This document shows, one piece after another, positions 13,462 through 14,282 of a stretch of DNA of 14,282 nucleotides. Below the pieces are notes generated by a model. That model was not told where the DNA came from, made no database searches, and saw only the letters and a list, made by a program, of their open reading frames with translations. The number at the start of each line of letters is the position of its first letter. Positions within the stretch are counted from its first letter, which is position 1. This stretch comes from DATFGK01 sp046712825 (GTDB lineage Bacteria; Actinomycetota; AC-67). Position numbers and translations under genes: made by a program. The stretch spans positions 1-14,282 of the forward strand of contig JBKKCR010000190.1 in assembly GCA_046712825.1 (NCBI GenBank). Reading direction: 5' to 3'.

Positions 13462-14005
13462 GAGTGCTTCCCTTCTTCTAGACGGAGGAGCCCTCAATTA
13501 GTCCCAAGCCGCAAGTCAGACCCCGCCGGCCCGGCAGAAAAACCCTCCCTATCTATATGTAGGAAATTGGGTCTATCCTGGACGCGCCCTGACCAGGGGT
13601 TGTGCTTCCTGTAGCCTTCTGTCAATTGTTACGATTGTGTTACAAGAACTCACATAAAGACCATTCCATAACGTGTGCGCCACGGTGGTACTACTTCCCC
13701 TTTATATATATTTAATGACCTCCTACCTACCTCCTGGCGCTCCTACCAGGACTTATTCCTGGCGCTGGCCGCAGGTAGAAGGGGTCGCCCTGCCCGTAAC
13801 CCCGCCACCCTTACGGTGTCCCAAGCAAGGCAAGCAGTGCAAGGAGAAGAAGGGCCATTCATTACTCGCTCTTCTACAAATAGCCTCTGACCTGCGCATG
13901 TGCAGAATGTGCCTCATGTTGTTCCTGTTGCCAGCAAGAGGTAGGGCAAACCAGACATAGAGGAACCCCGTTCCCAGCACAGGGAGCGAGGTCTACACTG
14001 AGCGT
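13462..14005. other. Non-coding divergent region with AT-rich patch and small palindromes
   Basis: No convincing gene is seen; the open frames here lack ribosome sites and plausible composition. Features present: a 5-2-5 palindrome CCCTG-AC-CAGGG (13587-13598), a GTTAC direct repeat (about 13628-13642), an AT-rich tract (about 13700-13715), a TCCTGGCGCT direct repeat (13732-13741 and 13757-13766) with an inverted CCAGGA between the copies, and a near-palindrome CTGC-N6-GCAG (13892-13905). It separates the minus-strand sigma-like operon from the plus-strand small membrane genes. It probably holds both promoters and operators, and possibly an origin-like or recombination site. Confidence 0.5.
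13971..13999 (+). promoter_or_regulatory. Promoter of a leaderless transcript
   Basis: TTCCCA (13971-13976, four of six match to TTGACA), a 17-bp spacer, then TACACT (13994-13999), a good actinobacterial -10 box. The ATG at 14006 begins 7 bp after the end of the -10 box, where transcription would start. No ribosome site lies at usable distance, which fits leaderless translation, common in actinobacteria. Confidence 0.5.
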
Positions 14006-14161
14006 ATGAGCCGTAGCGCAAGGGTTAGTCTCGGCGCACTGCTGCTCGCGTCGGTGCTTGCGGTTGCGCTGTTCCTCTACTTCCGAATGGCGGAAGCCTC
14101 TGGTACTCCAGGCCCCTTCAAAGGCACCGAAACCCCTTGGGTCACGAGCGATACGCCATGA
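14006..14161 (+). CDS. 51-residue single-pass membrane or secreted peptide
   Basis: ATG 14006 to TGA 14159-14161. The N-terminus is basic (MSRSARVSLG). One hydrophobic helix follows (about residues 9-26, ending FLYF), then a short polar tail (ASGTPGPFKGTETPW). I do not recognise a family. Support comes from the promoter directly upstream and from the ATGA overlap with the next small gene, which encodes a protein of the same layout. It could be a small membrane protein of the element, for example of a superinfection-exclusion or holin-like kind, but nothing in the sequence decides this. Confidence 0.5.
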   Translation: MSRSARVSLGALLLASVLAVALFLYFRMAEASGTPGPFKGTETPWVTSDTP

Positions 14162-14282
14162 CGACTTGGTTACGTCGCCGGACGGTTCGAGTCAGTCTTG
14201 TCGTGCTGGTCCTAGCCCTCGCGAGCAGTCCGTTCCTCTACGACGCCTGGCTCGACTATCAACGGGAGCGGCGTCCCCATCC
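14158..14282 (+). CDS. Small membrane protein, N-terminal part (cut by window edge)
   Basis: ATG 14158 overlaps the previous stop (ATGA), and the frame stays open to the window end (41 full codons). The N-terminus is strongly basic (WLRRRTVRV), followed by a hydrophobic helix (about residues 12-25) and a charged stretch (DAWLDYQRERR). No family is recognised and the length is unknown. Its coupling to the preceding small gene suggests that the two products act together. Confidence 0.5.
   Translation, partial: MTTWLRRRTVRVSLVVLVLALASSPFLYDAWLDYQRERRPH

Larger units (their letters stand above)
10061..14282. mobile_element. Left part of a putative integrated element (right end outside the window)
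   Basis: From the recombinase onward the DNA changes character: more A/T in third codon positions, rare codons (ATA, AGA), AT-rich patches (for example around 13697-13715), and many short genes of unknown family on both strands. A tyrosine recombinase lies at the border and a sigma-factor-like gene inside. No capsid, terminase, conjugation or replication gene is visible, so I cannot tell phage, integrative plasmid or satellite apart. The left boundary is placed between the pilin ribosome site and the recombinase start, and is approximate. Confidence 0.55.

Noticed and set aside
13618..13626. TTGACA on the minus strand as a -35 box for the sigma-like operon
   Set aside because: No -10-like sequence lies 16-18 bp downstream.
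13673..13980. Open frames on both strands (75-95 codons)
   Set aside because: No ribosome sites, odd composition and mutually overlapping; more likely regulatory DNA.
1..14282. CRISPR arrays, known defence genes or insertion sequences
   Set aside because: No spaced direct-repeat array, no transposase and no recognisable defence domains are seen in any frame.

Overview
The window looks like a chromosomal segment of a high-GC actinobacterium. Class E sortase, a DUF4244/Rv3654c-type Tad pilin set and a PPOX-fold flavin/F420 protein are all Actinomycetota hallmarks. No rRNA or other species marker is present, so a finer placement is not possible. From about 10.1 kb onward the DNA is visibly less GC-biased, with AT-ending codons and codons such as ATA and AGA, and it carries a tyrosine recombinase. 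I read that part as the left end of an integrated element that runs off the right edge.

Region 1 (1-6123, plus strand) is a tightly packed operon. It holds the tail of an unknown gene, a small one-TM protein, and a complete HAAT-type (branched-chain amino acid-like) ABC importer: a Tat-type lipoprotein binding protein, the LivH permease, a LivM permease fused in one chain to its LivG ATPase, and the LivF ATPase. Several junctions are ATGA stop/start overlaps, so translation is probably coupled.

Region 2 (6127-8983) has a class E sortase and a PPOX-fold protein on the minus strand. A divergent intergenic region packed with dyads follows. Next is a secreted SGNH-like protein on the plus strand with a pure Gly-Ser linker and a C-terminal membrane anchor.

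Region 3 (8962-10050, minus strand) is a three-gene Tad pilin set: DUF4244 Flp-like pilin, TadE-like pseudopilin and Rv3654c-like protein. The assembly genes tadA/B/C normally sit upstream, but here a recombinase begins 62 bp upstream, divergently. This suggests the element inserted next to the pilin gene. A dyad with a 7-bp spacer lies exactly in the junction and is a candidate attachment core.

Region 4 (about 10.1 kb to the end) is the putative element. It starts with the recombinase and a 49-aa Cys-rich protein, closed by a strong, probably bidirectional terminator. A convergent minus-strand operon follows, encoding a sigma-factor-like protein, an acidic helical protein, a Cys4 putative zinc-binding protein and a small coiled-coil protein. 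Two stretches in this operon look like structured RNA: a nested multi-stem fold at 11572-11674 and a hairpin-rich leader at about 13219-13461. The window ends with an apparently leaderless transcript encoding two tiny overlapping membrane proteins, the second cut by the edge.
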